A DNA stretch of 29,827 nucleotides from JBDTMC01 sp039934475 (GTDB taxonomy: Bacteria > Acidobacteriota > Terriglobia > Bryobacterales > Bryobacteraceae), in assembly GCA_039934475.1 (NCBI GenBank), contig JBDTMC010000031.1:1-29827 (forward strand), read 5' to 3'. Under the pieces are notes generated by a model. It was given only the letters and a program-made list of their open reading frames with translations, ran no database searches and was not told the origin of the DNA. Shown in pieces: positions 7,023 through 15,260 of this stretch (position 1 is its first letter; each line of letters starts with the position of its first letter). The position numbers and the translations under genes were made by a program.

Positions 7023-7706
7023 TTGACGCATTTCTATGTCGCGTTCCTGCTGCAAGTGAGTGTTTGGGAGTTGGTGAACAAGGCCAATCCGATCTCACAG
7101 GCCGTTTTAGTGCTGCTTTTGATCTTTTCAGTTTTTTCCTGGACGATCATTTTTTCGAAGTGGAATCTCTTCCGCAAGGCTACTGAGGCCAATAGCCAGT
7201 TTTTGCGGGCCTTCCGCAAAGCAACTGCCATGGATGCGGTGGCGCTGGCGAGCGAGCAGTTCCGCAAATCGCCGCTGGTGACGCTGTTCGATTTTGGCTA
7301 TGGCGAGATCGCGCGGCAAGTGAAAGCGCGCGGGACTGTGACCAACAAACTGGCGCTGGAGCGGAACTTGCAACTGGCGATCAGCGAAGAGGTTTCCAAG
7401 ATGGAACGCAACATGAACTGGCTGGCAACGGCGGCGACGGTTTCGCCGTTCATCGGCCTGTTCGGCACCGTGTTGGGCATCATCGGCGCGTTTCAGGCGT
7501 TGGGCGTGGCCGGCAGCGCGAGTTTGCGGGCGGTGGCTCCGGGCATTGCGGAAGCGCTGGTGGCGACGGCGATGGGTTTGGCGGCGGCGATTCCGGCGGC
7601 GATCTTCTACAACCATTTTGGCAATGTGATCAGGGAGTTTGGCGCGCGGATGGAGGACTTCTCGATGGAGTTCATGAACCTCGCCGAACGCTCGTTTGAG
7701 GACTAA
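7023..7706 (+). CDS. tolQ: TolQ, proton-channel subunit of the Tol-Pal system (MotA/TolQ/ExbB family)
   Basis: TolQ forms the inner-membrane proton channel that, with TolR, energises TolA. The 227-residue protein has three TM segments: about residues 24-45 (ISQAVLVLLLIFSVFSW), 138-160 (SPFIGLFGTVLGIIGAF) and 178-202 (GIAEALVATAMGLAAAIPAAI). The second and third carry the family motifs GLFGTVxGIxxAF and GIAEALxATAxGL, with the conserved Thr residues that line the channel. The start is TTG, supported by AAAGGAG five bases upstream; no ATG gives the usual N-terminus. It is the first gene of the tol cluster, four bases before tolR. The order and the downstream tolB and pal favour TolQ over ExbB. 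Confidence 0.9.
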   Translation: MTHFYVAFLLQVSVWELVNKANPISQAVLVLLLIFSVFSWTIIFSKWNLFRKATEANSQFLRAFRKATAMDAVALASEQFRKSPLVTLFDFGYGEIARQVKARGTVTNKLALERNLQLAISEEVSKMERNMNWLATAATVSPFIGLFGTVLGIIGAFQALGVAGSASLRAVAPGIAEALVATAMGLAAAIPAAIFYNHFGNVIREFGARMEDFSMEFMNLAERSFED

Positions 7707-7709
7707 GCG

Positions 7710-8162
7710 ATGGCGTTTTCCATGCCGGGTGGACAAAACGGCGGCAAGCGGCGCTATGGCAGCATGGCTCCGTTGTCCGAAATGAACGTCATTCCGTTGG
7801 TGGACGTGGTGCTGGTGCTGTTGATCATCTTCATGTTGACGGCGCATGTGATGGAGTTTGGCCTGGAAGTGCAGGTGCCGAAAGTGAAGCAGGTTCGCGA
7901 TAGCGCGGATGTGTTGCCGGTGGTGACCATCACGCGGGACGGGGAAGTTTTTCTGGCGGAAAAGCCGGCCAACGTGAACTCGCTGGCGGAAGAGATCCGC
8001 GCTAAGTACCCGAAGGCGGGCAACGCGGTTTACGTGCGCGCGGACAAAGGAACGGTTTGGGAACCGATGGCGCATGTGATCAGCGCCTTGAGCGAGGCCA
8101 AGATCGACGTGCGGCTGGTGACGCAGCCCGAGGATGAAGCGGATAAGCCGCGAAGACGCTAG
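7710..8162 (+). CDS. tolR: TolR, ExbD/TolR-family membrane protein
   Basis: TolR is the second stator subunit of the Tol motor. The 150-residue protein has a short cytoplasmic N-terminus, one TM helix (IPLVDVVLVLLIIFMLTAHV, about residues 28-47) with the essential proton-carrying Asp at D32, and a periplasmic domain of about 100 residues starting with VQVPKVKQ. The preceding motif (PLSEMNVIPLVD) is characteristic. GAGGA seven bases upstream, within the tolQ end, supports the ATG. The tolA start is one base after its stop. It is expected to dimerise and to bind peptidoglycan through its periplasmic domain. Confidence 0.9.
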   Translation: MAFSMPGGQNGGKRRYGSMAPLSEMNVIPLVDVVLVLLIIFMLTAHVMEFGLEVQVPKVKQVRDSADVLPVVTITRDGEVFLAEKPANVNSLAEEIRAKYPKAGNAVYVRADKGTVWEPMAHVISALSEAKIDVRLVTQPEDEADKPRRR

Positions 8163-8163
8163 G

Positions 8164-8952
8164 ATGCCTGGGCGCACCGACATACTGGATCAGCGCGATT
8201 CCCTGCGAACACCCTTCGCGGGTGCGCTGGTGCTGCATCTGGCGGTGGTGGGTGCGGTTCTGCTGGCAACCTATCTGGCGAATCGCGGCCGGGAATCGAT
8301 GGGCGATCCGAACTCTTTCGGAGGTGCCGGGGTGTTGGTGACGCCGGTGGCATCGATCCCGCTGCCGAGCCGAGGCGGCCTGAAGAACCAAGTCGCGAAC
8401 GACACGGAGAGTAACATCCCGCAGCCGCCGAAGGAGCAGAAGAAGGCGCCGCCGAAAGAAGATCCGGATGCGATCCCGATCAAAGGCCGGAAGGTGCTGA
8501 AGCGGCAATCTGACATCGCGGCCAGCCAACAGAAGTATCGTCCTCGCAGCGACGAGAAAACCAACCAGCTCTATAGCTCCACGGGGCAGGCCCTTAGTTC
8601 GCCGATGTTTGGCGGCATGACGGGCGCGGGCGGCGTGGGCGTCGGGAAAGGGTCGCCGTTCGGGAACCGGTTTGGAGCCTACGCGCAATTGGTGAGGGAC
8701 AGGGTGGCGCAGAAGTGGCGGACACAAGACGTGGATGCACGGATTCAGACAGCGCCTCCGACGGTTGTGTTATTCGATATTCAACGAAACGGCGATGTGC
8801 GCGACGTGCGATTCCTGCAGCGCAGCGGCATCAGTCCACTGGATTATTCCGCCCAGCGAGCCGTCCTGGACGCTGGGCCTTTCCCCGCTCTGCCGGTAGG
8901 GTATGAGCGGGACTCGGCAACGGTGGAACTATGGTTTCAATTAAAACGATGA
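8164..8952 (+). CDS. tolA: TolA/TonB-like energy-transducing protein
   Basis: TolA spans the periplasm and links the TolQR motor to Pal and TolB. The 262-residue protein has a short cytoplasmic leader, one TM helix (ALVLHLAVVGAVLLATYLAN, about residues 21-40), a Pro/Lys/Glu-rich spacer (QPPKEQKKAPPKEDPDAIP), a Gly-rich hinge (MTGAGGVGVGKGSPFGNRFG) and a C-terminal TonB/TolA-like domain (YAQLVRDRVAQKW to VELWFQLKR). The spacer is much shorter than the long helical domain of the E. coli protein. The ATG at 8164 gives the usual short leader; an in-frame ATG at 8134, inside tolR, would have its GAGG too close. The stop overlaps tolB (ATGA). By domain alone it could be called TonB; the position makes TolA likely. 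Confidence 0.8.
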   Translation: MPGRTDILDQRDSLRTPFAGALVLHLAVVGAVLLATYLANRGRESMGDPNSFGGAGVLVTPVASIPLPSRGGLKNQVANDTESNIPQPPKEQKKAPPKEDPDAIPIKGRKVLKRQSDIAASQQKYRPRSDEKTNQLYSSTGQALSSPMFGGMTGAGGVGVGKGSPFGNRFGAYAQLVRDRVAQKWRTQDVDARIQTAPPTVVLFDIQRNGDVRDVRFLQRSGISPLDYSAQRAVLDAGPFPALPVGYERDSATVELWFQLKR

Positions 8953-10292
8953 CGAACAAAAAAGTCTGGATTCTGGGCGGCGCGCTACTCATGGCGGCAG
9001 CCGTGGTGGCGCAGCAAAATACCGACATCAAGGGAATCATCACCAAAGGGGATCGCCCGGCAATTGCCATACCGGAATTCCGCGGCGCGGGGAGTGCACA
9101 ACCTCTGATGGGCACGTTCAACGAAGTGTTGTTCCGCGAAGTGCAGACACCGGGCGTTTTCAAGATGGTGCCAAAGAGTATGTACCCGTTGCAGTCTCCG
9201 CAACGACCGCAGGACCTACAAACTGGGGAGCGCCGCAATGGGTTGTCGCTGGCTGACTGGTCGAGCCCGCCGGCGGCCGCGAACTATCTTGCGTTTGGTT
9301 ACACTGCTGAGCAAAACGGTCAACTCGTGCTATTTGGCTGGCTTTACAATGCCAATCAACCGGATGCGACAAATGCCCAGGTGATCGGCAAACTATACTT
9401 CGGAACACTGGATGCAGCGGGGGCGCGCAAGGTGGCGCAGGAGTTCGCTGCGGACATCCTCTCCCAGTTTGGGGCCACAAGTCTGGTAGGATCAAAAATC
9501 TACTTCGTTTCAACGCGAACGGGAAACAAGGAGATTTGGGTGATGGATTATGATGGGTCAAACCAAAAACAGTTGACCCGATATAATTCTATTTCCACAA
9601 TGCCCGCAGTTTCGCCAGACGGTTCGAAGTTTGCTTTTACGACGTTTGCGCGAGGGAATCCGTCGATTATGATCCATTCGACGGAGACAAATGGTCGTCT
9701 GCCCTTTTATAACCAAAGGGCATCGATGAATGCGACACCAAGTTTTACCCCGGACGGACAGTCGATTCTGTTCTCTTCGACGTTGAGTGGAACGGCGCAG
9801 TTGTACTTGGCGAAGATCGACGGAACGGATTTGAAGAGGCTGTCGACGACGAGGGCGATTGAAGTAGAGCCGAAAGTGAATCCGAAGACGGGAGCCGACC
9901 TGGTTTTCGTTTCGGGACGCTCTGGGCCGCAGCAGATTTATAGAATGAGTATTGATGGCGCCGACGTGGAGCGACTGACCACTGGCGAGGGCGAGGCAAG
10001 CAACCCAGCCTGGAATCCGGACGGGGTCCACATCGCACTGGCGTGGACGCGCGGGTTCGAACCCGGAAATTGGAATATTTTTATAATGAATGTGCCTACC
10101 CGGGACACAGTTCAGTTGACTCATGGCCGCGGCCGAAACGAGAACCCCTCATGGTCGCCCGATGGGAGGAGCCTTGCTTTTTCCACCAACCGGAGCGGGT
10201 CGACGCAGATTTGGACCATGCTGGCGGATGGGATGCAGGCTCGGCAACTCACGACGCAGGGCCAGAACCTGATGCCGGTGTGGAGTAAGTAG
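8949..10292 (+). CDS. tolB: TolB, periplasmic beta-propeller of the Tol-Pal system
   Basis: TolB is a periplasmic protein that binds Pal and modulates its contact with peptidoglycan. The 447-residue product has a signal peptide (KVWILGGALLMAAAVVAQ), an N-terminal alpha/beta domain (PAIAIPEFRG) and a C-terminal propeller of PD40 repeats, recognisable from repeated PxxSPDGxxxAFxS patterns (MPAVSPDGSKFAFTTF, NPSWSPDGRSLAFSTN). The ATG at 8949 overlaps the tolA stop (ATGA). An in-frame ATG at 8931 is also possible and would add six residues; neither has a strong ribosome-binding site, so coupling from tolA is likely. The lipoprotein gene pal follows after 41 bases. Confidence 0.9.
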   Translation: MTNKKVWILGGALLMAAAVVAQQNTDIKGIITKGDRPAIAIPEFRGAGSAQPLMGTFNEVLFREVQTPGVFKMVPKSMYPLQSPQRPQDLQTGERRNGLSLADWSSPPAAANYLAFGYTAEQNGQLVLFGWLYNANQPDATNAQVIGKLYFGTLDAAGARKVAQEFAADILSQFGATSLVGSKIYFVSTRTGNKEIWVMDYDGSNQKQLTRYNSISTMPAVSPDGSKFAFTTFARGNPSIMIHSTETNGRLPFYNQRASMNATPSFTPDGQSILFSSTLSGTAQLYLAKIDGTDLKRLSTTRAIEVEPKVNPKTGADLVFVSGRSGPQQIYRMSIDGADVERLTTGEGEASNPAWNPDGVHIALAWTRGFEPGNWNIFIMNVPTRDTVQLTHGRGRNENPSWSPDGRSLAFSTNRSGSTQIWTMLADGMQARQLTTQGQNLMPVWSK

Positions 10293-10333
10293 TAAGATTT
10301 TCTTTAGATCGTAGGAGGCTAAACGTTCAGCAG

Positions 10334-11107
10334 ATGAGCAAGCGACAGATAGCAGCAGTACTTCTCAGCCTGGCCATGTTCCTTTTCGTCGCCGGCTGTA
10401 AGAAAAAGGTGGCCGCCGTACCGCCACTTCCACCCCCACCCGCGCCGAGAGAGCTGCCGAAGCCAGCCGCAAAGGTTTTGAGTTTCACGGCGGAGCCATC
10501 CACCATCCAGCGCGGCGAATCCTCGACGTTGAAATGGAACGTTGAGAACGCAACCAGCGTGAGCATCGAACCGGGTATCGGCACCGTACCCGCTAGCGGC
10601 AGCCGTCAGGTATTCCCTGGCAACAACACCACTTATACCCTCAACGCGATGGGTGCAGGTGGGAACGACTCCGCCACGGCCACTGTCAATGTGACCGCGC
10701 CGCCGCCACCGCCACCGCCACCGCCAACGCGACCGAAGAAGACAATCACAGAGCGCCTGTCCACGGAAGTGCAGGACATTTTCTACGACTACGACAAGAG
10801 CGACGTGCGTGAAGACGCTCGCGCGCAATTGACGAGGAATGCCGATGCCCTGAAGTCGATTCTGAATGACTTCAACGGGGCCGTACTCAGCGTGGAAGGC
10901 CATTGCGACGAGCGTGGCTCCGCCGAGTACAACCTTGGATTGGGCGACCGCCGCTCCACCTCCGCTAAGGAATTCCTGGTGCAACTGGGCGTTCCGGCCG
11001 ACCGGCTGAAGACGATCAGCTACGGCAAAGAGCGGCCGCAGTGCACCGAAAGCAACGAAAGTTGCTGGCAGAAGAACCGCCGGGCGCATTTCGCGGCGAC
11101 CGAGTAG
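10334..11107 (+). CDS. pal: Pal, peptidoglycan-associated lipoprotein with an added Ig-like domain
   Basis: Pal anchors the outer membrane to peptidoglycan. The 257-residue protein has a lipoprotein signal (LFVAGC, lipidated Cys22), a Pro-rich linker, an Ig-like beta domain (about residues 45-115, SFTAEPSTIQRGESSTLKW and NNTTYTLNAMG), a run of nine prolines, and a C-terminal OmpA-like domain. The peptidoglycan-binding residues are in VEGHCDERGSAEYNLGLGDRR, with the D and R that contact diaminopimelate. Typical Pal proteins are 150-190 residues; the extra Ig domain and Pro linker make this one long. AGGAGG lies about 15 bases before the ATG, which is far. A strong hairpin follows the gene. Confidence 0.9.
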   Translation: MSKRQIAAVLLSLAMFLFVAGCKKKVAAVPPLPPPPAPRELPKPAAKVLSFTAEPSTIQRGESSTLKWNVENATSVSIEPGIGTVPASGSRQVFPGNNTTYTLNAMGAGGNDSATATVNVTAPPPPPPPPPTRPKKTITERLSTEVQDIFYDYDKSDVREDARAQLTRNADALKSILNDFNGAVLSVEGHCDERGSAEYNLGLGDRRSTSAKEFLVQLGVPADRLKTISYGKERPQCTESNESCWQKNRRAHFAATE

Positions 11108-11134
11108 TTCCGTCCGGGTTCCTTGAAAACAGAT

Positions 11135-11166
11135 CCGCGCCGCGGCAACAAACCGCGGCGCGGTTT
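11135..11166 (+). terminator. Strong GC hairpin after pal, probable terminator
   Basis: CCGCGCCGCGG (11135-11145) and CCGCGGCGCGG (11153-11163) form a perfect 11-base-pair stem with a 7-base loop, followed by TTT. It sits 28 bases after the pal stop. The T-tail is short, so it may be a partial terminator that lowers cpoB expression, or an mRNA-stabilising structure. Confidence 0.6.
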
Positions 11167-11219
11167 CAATGCCGTCCATGCAACTCGGGGCTGCACGCCC
11201 CGTCTGGAGTATCAAACCA

Positions 11220-12104
11220 ATGAAATCTCTCGCCGTTTTGTCGCTGGCTGCTTTGGCTCTCAGTGTGCCCGCGTTTAGCCAGAAGAAAGAAGAGATCCAG
11301 GTCATTCAGCGGGATATAGCCATCCTTCAGGATCAGATGAGGGGATTGGATCAGAAACTTACTTCGATTCAGTCGTTGATCGCACAAACGGCGGATTCGG
11401 TAAACAAGACCAACACCAGCGTGGCGACGCTGGAGGCTGCACTGCGCGATCGGTTTCAGCAGCAGGAGAAGTCGGTAGGCGGAACAGTGAGCAACGTGGG
11501 CATCAAGGTGGATCAGATGTCCGAGGAGTTTAGAGGCGTACGGGAGTCGATTGCCGACCTGAATTCCCGCATGCAGAAACTGCAAGCGCAGGTGACGGAC
11601 GTCAAGAACGCGATCACGACGATGCAGTCACCGCCCCCACCGCCATCGGGCGGCGGCGCCGGGAGTTCATCAGCAGGGCCACCGGCGGGGATGTCGGCAG
11701 ACAGCCTGTATGGGGATGCGTTGCGCGACTATACGGCGGGCAAGTATGACATCGCCCAAGGCGAGTTCACGGACTACCTGCGCTATTTCGGCAGCACCGA
11801 TTATGCTCCGAACGCACAGTTTTACCTCGGCATGGTGGACTACAACCAGCAGCGCTACGATTCGGCGTTCAAGAACTTCGACATGGTGCTGGAGAAATTT
11901 CCGGACAACAACAAGACGCCCGACGCGATGTACATGAAGGGCCTCTCGCTGTTGAAGCAGAAGCAGCCGACTGCGGCGAGCCAGGAGTTCCGCAGCCTTA
12001 TCGCAAAGTATCCGAGCAGCGATCTTGCGAAGAAGGCGAAGTCGGAATTGGACAAACTGGGTCTGCCTTACCGCACGCCTGCCGCCACGCGCCGGAGGAA
12101 GTAA
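11220..12104 (+). CDS. cpoB: CpoB/YbgF-like periplasmic TPR protein
   Basis: CpoB coordinates peptidoglycan synthesis with outer-membrane constriction through the Tol system. The 294-residue product has a signal peptide (SLAVLSLAALALSVPAFSQ), an N-terminal coiled coil (IQRDIAILQDQMRGLDQKL and SRMQKLQAQVTDVKNAI), a Pro/Gly/Ser-rich linker and a C-terminal set of TPR repeats (YGDALRDYTAGKYDIAQGEF, AQFYLGMVDYNQQRYDSAF, MYMKGLSLLKQKQPTAASQ). This order matches YbgF/CpoB. The ATG at 11220 directly precedes the signal peptide; a GGAG lies ten bases upstream. It ends the tol cluster beyond the pal hairpin, and the CBM9-like gene follows with no gap. Confidence 0.85.
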   Translation: MKSLAVLSLAALALSVPAFSQKKEEIQVIQRDIAILQDQMRGLDQKLTSIQSLIAQTADSVNKTNTSVATLEAALRDRFQQQEKSVGGTVSNVGIKVDQMSEEFRGVRESIADLNSRMQKLQAQVTDVKNAITTMQSPPPPPSGGGAGSSSAGPPAGMSADSLYGDALRDYTAGKYDIAQGEFTDYLRYFGSTDYAPNAQFYLGMVDYNQQRYDSAFKNFDMVLEKFPDNNKTPDAMYMKGLSLLKQKQPTAASQEFRSLIAKYPSSDLAKKAKSELDKLGLPYRTPAATRRRK

Positions 12105-12983
12105 ATGCGGCGGGCGAGCGCGACCGCGGCGTTCTGCATGGCCGTTGTTTGCGCCATTCCTCTGCAGGCGGGCGATTTTCCCCGAACGCTGGAAGCATGG
12201 CGTGGGTCCACTCCCGCGATTGACGGCGCCATCTCGCCCGGCGAATGGGACGATGCTACTCCCTTCTCCAGTTCTGTGGGGTGGATTCCGCAGTTCTCGC
12301 CGGTAACGGACGCCAAAGACCTCGCGGTGAAGGGCTGGGTGAAGCACGATGGCAGACGTCTCTATTTCGCCTTCGAAGTAACTGACGACGTGTTGTATGG
12401 CATCGATACGCCGCGCTGGCTGCCGCCGGAGAATCCTAAAGCACACGACTTGACGCGCGAAGGATATCCCTGGTTTGGCGACGAATTCGAACTGCTCATC
12501 AACGCCACTAACCGTTGGAAGGGAACCGAAGGGGCGGCGGGCGACGGCAGTTCGTGGCAGATGGTCTGCAACGTCACCAAGAGCCGGTTGGGCGGGGTGG
12601 GCAAGGGTGGATTGCTGGAAGGGGAGCCCCGCACGACCGAGAGCGCGTGGAACACCTATGCGCGGTGGATCGCGAGCGGAGCGCAAGAGTGCGCAGTGAA
12701 AACGAACCCCTCCGGAAAGGGCTACAGTATGGAGTGGGCGGTGGCCTTCGATCCCTGCCTGGAGGTTGCACCTGGCCGGTTCTATACACCGAAGATGGGC
12801 AAACGGGCGATGGGGTTGAACATCGCCGTGGGCGACCTGGACGAGCCAGAGAAAGGCGAGGGTAACTTCGGCCATTTCCATCATGAGGATTGGTTCGCCG
12901 GAAGAAAAAACACGCGTACGCAGCTGAACGAATGGGGGACCTTATGGATAATTCCGCAACGCCGGAAACCCGCCCGGCACTGA
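12105..12983 (+). CDS. Secreted CBM9-like (DOMON-fold) sugar-binding protein
   Basis: The 292-residue protein starts with a signal peptide (cleavage near LQA-GDF) and then matches the carbohydrate-binding module family 9 pattern: TPAIDGAISPGEWDDATPF, then KGWVKHDGRRLYFAFEVTDD, then a metal or sugar site region GYPWFGDEFELLINA, and the WGTLWI strand near the end. CBM9 domains bind sugar ends in extracellular enzymes; as a single-domain protein it may bind glycans or act as a hypothetical glycoside-binding lipid-free protein. GGAGG precedes the ATG, inside the cpoB end, and the ATG follows the cpoB stop with no gap. Its last 40 bases overlap deoC. The ligand is unknown. Confidence 0.7.
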   Translation: MRRASATAAFCMAVVCAIPLQAGDFPRTLEAWRGSTPAIDGAISPGEWDDATPFSSSVGWIPQFSPVTDAKDLAVKGWVKHDGRRLYFAFEVTDDVLYGIDTPRWLPPENPKAHDLTREGYPWFGDEFELLINATNRWKGTEGAAGDGSSWQMVCNVTKSRLGGVGKGGLLEGEPRTTESAWNTYARWIASGAQECAVKTNPSGKGYSMEWAVAFDPCLEVAPGRFYTPKMGKRAMGLNIAVGDLDEPEKGEGNFGHFHHEDWFAGRKNTRTQLNEWGTLWIIPQRRKPARH

Positions 12984-13699
12984 CCCGTTACGAAGACGTG
13001 GCGAAAATGATCGACCACTCTCTGCTGCGTCCCGAGTTGACGGACGCGCAGGTCGAGGAAGGGTGCCGCATTGGCCGGGAATACGGAGTGGCGAGCATGA
13101 CCTTGCGGCCGGCGGATGTGGATTTGGGCGTGCGGCTGATGGAAGGCTCCGGCGTGAAAGTGGGAACGGTGGCGGGGTTTCCCCATGGTTCGTCCACCAC
13201 GGCGACGAAGCTGTACGAAGCCCGCGATGCGATGCGGCGTGGGGCGAAGGAAGTGGATATGGTGATCAACATCGGAAAGATGTTGTCGCGCCAGTTCCAA
13301 TACGTGGAGATGGAAGTGTTGCAAATGGCGCAGGCCTGCCGCGAGGGCGGGGCGCTGCTGAAAGTGATTTTTGAGAACTCGTTTCTCACCGAAGACCTGA
13401 AAGTGATTGCCTGCAAGATCTGCAACCGGTGCGAAGTGGCCTTTGCGAAGACTTCCACGGGCTACAGCGAGGGCGGCGCAACCACTGAAGACCTGAAGCT
13501 GATGCGTCGCTTCTGTGCGCCCGATGTGGCGATCAAAGCGGCCGGCGGGGTGCGGACACTGGCGCGCCTGCTGGAAGTGTATGAGATTGGTGTGACGCGT
13601 GTGGGCGCCACGGCCACGGTGACCATCCTGGAGGATTGGAAAGCTCACCTCGCCAAGCTGGAAGCGGAAAAAGCGCCGAGTTCTGTATCCGGAGCGTGA
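12944..13699 (+). CDS. deoC: Deoxyribose-phosphate aldolase
   Basis: DeoC cleaves 2-deoxyribose 5-phosphate to glyceraldehyde 3-phosphate and acetaldehyde in deoxynucleoside breakdown. The 251-residue TIM barrel shows the family motifs: IDHSLLRPELT near the start, VGTVAGFPHG, KEVDMVINIG with the catalytic Asp, FAKTSTGYSEGGAT with the Schiff-base Lys (K169) and IKAAGGVRT with the second Lys. The ATG at 12944 was chosen because a GGGGGA lies just upstream and it gives the usual N-terminal length; the frame is open further upstream. It overlaps the end of the CBM9-like gene by 40 bases, so coupling is likely. No other deo gene is nearby. Confidence 0.92.
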   Translation: MDNSATPETRPALTRYEDVAKMIDHSLLRPELTDAQVEEGCRIGREYGVASMTLRPADVDLGVRLMEGSGVKVGTVAGFPHGSSTTATKLYEARDAMRRGAKEVDMVINIGKMLSRQFQYVEMEVLQMAQACREGGALLKVIFENSFLTEDLKVIACKICNRCEVAFAKTSTGYSEGGATTEDLKLMRRFCAPDVAIKAAGGVRTLARLLEVYEIGVTRVGATATVTILEDWKAHLAKLEAEKAPSSVSGA

Positions 13700-13736
13700 C
13701 AGGCGGCTGCGGCGTGTTATTTTAAACGGAACCTCA

Positions 13737-15260
13737 ATGTCGCAGCGAAGCACACTCCCGCCTATCTGCATCGCCCTCGGTTTTCCGACGGTGCAGCGCC
13801 TTTTGGAGGCCGCCCGGCGGGAGTTCGAGAACGGGGAACATTTTGTGGAGTTCCGGCTCGACTACTTGCCGCAACCGGAACAGGGTGTAGCAGCGATCCG
13901 GTCGTTTCTCACCGAATTCCCCGACGCGTGGATTCTGGCGACGTGCCGGCGGCACCAGAACCAGGGCCGATTCAATGGCAGTGTGGAAGAAGAGATTCGC
14001 TACCTGGAGGCTGCGGTGGAAGCCGGGGCGCGGGCGGTGGACATTGAGATTGAAAGCGCGGAAAGCGCGCCGGGGCGCCTGGAGTCGTTTCGCGGACGTG
14101 CGATGGTGATCGTCTCCTGCCACAACTTCGAGGGCACTCCGCCGATGGAGACGTTATACCGGCGCATGTCGCGGGTGAACGCGGACGCTTACAAGCTGGT
14201 GACGACGGCGCGCAAGCCGTCGGACAACAGCCGGGTTCTGGCATTGTTTAAAGCTCACCCCAAGACGCCGATGGTGGTGCTGGCGATGGGCGAGATGGGA
14301 TTTGCGACGCGCGTACTTTCGACGGCGTTTGGCGGCCTCTATACCTATGCGGCTCCGGCGGCGGCGGAGGGTACGGCATCGGGCCAGATTTGCGCGCGCC
14401 AACTGCGCAACCTCTACCGGTTCGATAAATTCACGAAGGCGGCGAAGATCTTCGGCGTGATTGCCGATCCGGTGAGGCATTCCATTTCGCCGGCGGTACA
14501 TAACCGGGCTTTTCAAGCGCGGCGCATCGACGCAGTGTATCTGCCGTTTCTGGTGCATGCGGCGCAACTGAAAGACCTGCTGACGCTGGCAGAAAAATTG
14601 CCGCTTTCGGGTTTCAGCGTGACGATCCCGCATAAGCAGAAGATTCTGCGCTACCTAGACGTGGTGGATCCACTGGCGCGCCGCATTGGCGCGGTAAACA
14701 CGGTGTGGCGCAAGGCCGGCAAGTGGCGCGGAACCAATACGGATGCGGCCGGCGTGACGGCGCCCTTAGGGCGGATGCTGCGAATTCCGAAGTCCTCTGT
14801 GCTGGTGGTGGGCAATGGCGGAGCGGCGCGCAGTGCAGCGTTTGCGCTGGCTGAGGCGGGCGCGAAGTTGTCGCTGGTGGGACGGAATCCGGACCGCGTG
14901 CGCGCGCTGGCCAAGGCGTGCGGCGGCGAACCGCTGTTGAAGGATCACCTGAAGGCACAGCGCTTTGATGCGGTGATCCATGCCACGCCGCTGGGCATGT
15001 TTCCACGGACTGAGGAGTGTTTTTTTGAAGACGAAATCCCGGGCGAGATCGTCTTCGATATGGTGTACAACCCAATGGAAACCTTGCTGGTGCGGCGGGC
15101 GCGGGAACAGGGCAAGACGATCATCCCGGGCATCCAGATGTTCCTCGAGCAAGCGGTACATCAGTTCGAGATCTGGACCGGGGAAACGGCGCCGCGCGCA
15201 GTGATGGAGAAGTCGGCGTTAGAGGCGTTGAACCACGAGACCGGAACCGCAAAAGCATGA
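13737..15260 (+). CDS. aroDE: Bifunctional 3-dehydroquinate dehydratase / shikimate dehydrogenase
   Basis: This 507-residue fusion catalyses steps three and four of the shikimate pathway toward aromatic amino acids. The N-terminal type I dehydratase (about residues 10-225) has the catalytic His (H129 in VSCHNF) and Schiff-base Lys (K153 in DAYKLVTTA). The C-terminal AroE part (about 238-500) has the substrate site GVIADPVRHSISPAVHN, catalytic Lys K300 (VTIPHKQK), Asp D336 (TNTDAAG), and the NADP-binding loop VVGNGGAARSA. All key residues are present in both halves. Such fusions occur in plants, chlamydiae and several acidobacteria. The ribosome-binding site is weak. The stop overlaps the next ATG (ATGA). 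Confidence 0.93.
   Translation: MSQRSTLPPICIALGFPTVQRLLEAARREFENGEHFVEFRLDYLPQPEQGVAAIRSFLTEFPDAWILATCRRHQNQGRFNGSVEEEIRYLEAAVEAGARAVDIEIESAESAPGRLESFRGRAMVIVSCHNFEGTPPMETLYRRMSRVNADAYKLVTTARKPSDNSRVLALFKAHPKTPMVVLAMGEMGFATRVLSTAFGGLYTYAAPAAAEGTASGQICARQLRNLYRFDKFTKAAKIFGVIADPVRHSISPAVHNRAFQARRIDAVYLPFLVHAAQLKDLLTLAEKLPLSGFSVTIPHKQKILRYLDVVDPLARRIGAVNTVWRKAGKWRGTNTDAAGVTAPLGRMLRIPKSSVLVVGNGGAARSAAFALAEAGAKLSLVGRNPDRVRALAKACGGEPLLKDHLKAQRFDAVIHATPLGMFPRTEECFFEDEIPGEIVFDMVYNPMETLLVRRAREQGKTIIPGIQMFLEQAVHQFEIWTGETAPRAVMEKSALEALNHETGTAKA

Noticed and set aside
7128..8183. 351-residue minus-strand frame over tolQ and tolR
   Set aside because: His/Arg-rich shadow of the tolQR genes with no motifs.
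10050..10066. GGGTTCGAACCC run resembling a tRNA T-arm
   Set aside because: It lies inside the tolB coding frame (beta-propeller part), and no acceptor, D or anticodon arms can be built around it.
11670..12884. 404-residue minus-strand frame over cpoB and the CBM9-like gene
   Set aside because: Arg/His-rich composition and no motifs; the plus-strand genes have signal peptides, TPRs and CBM9 motifs.
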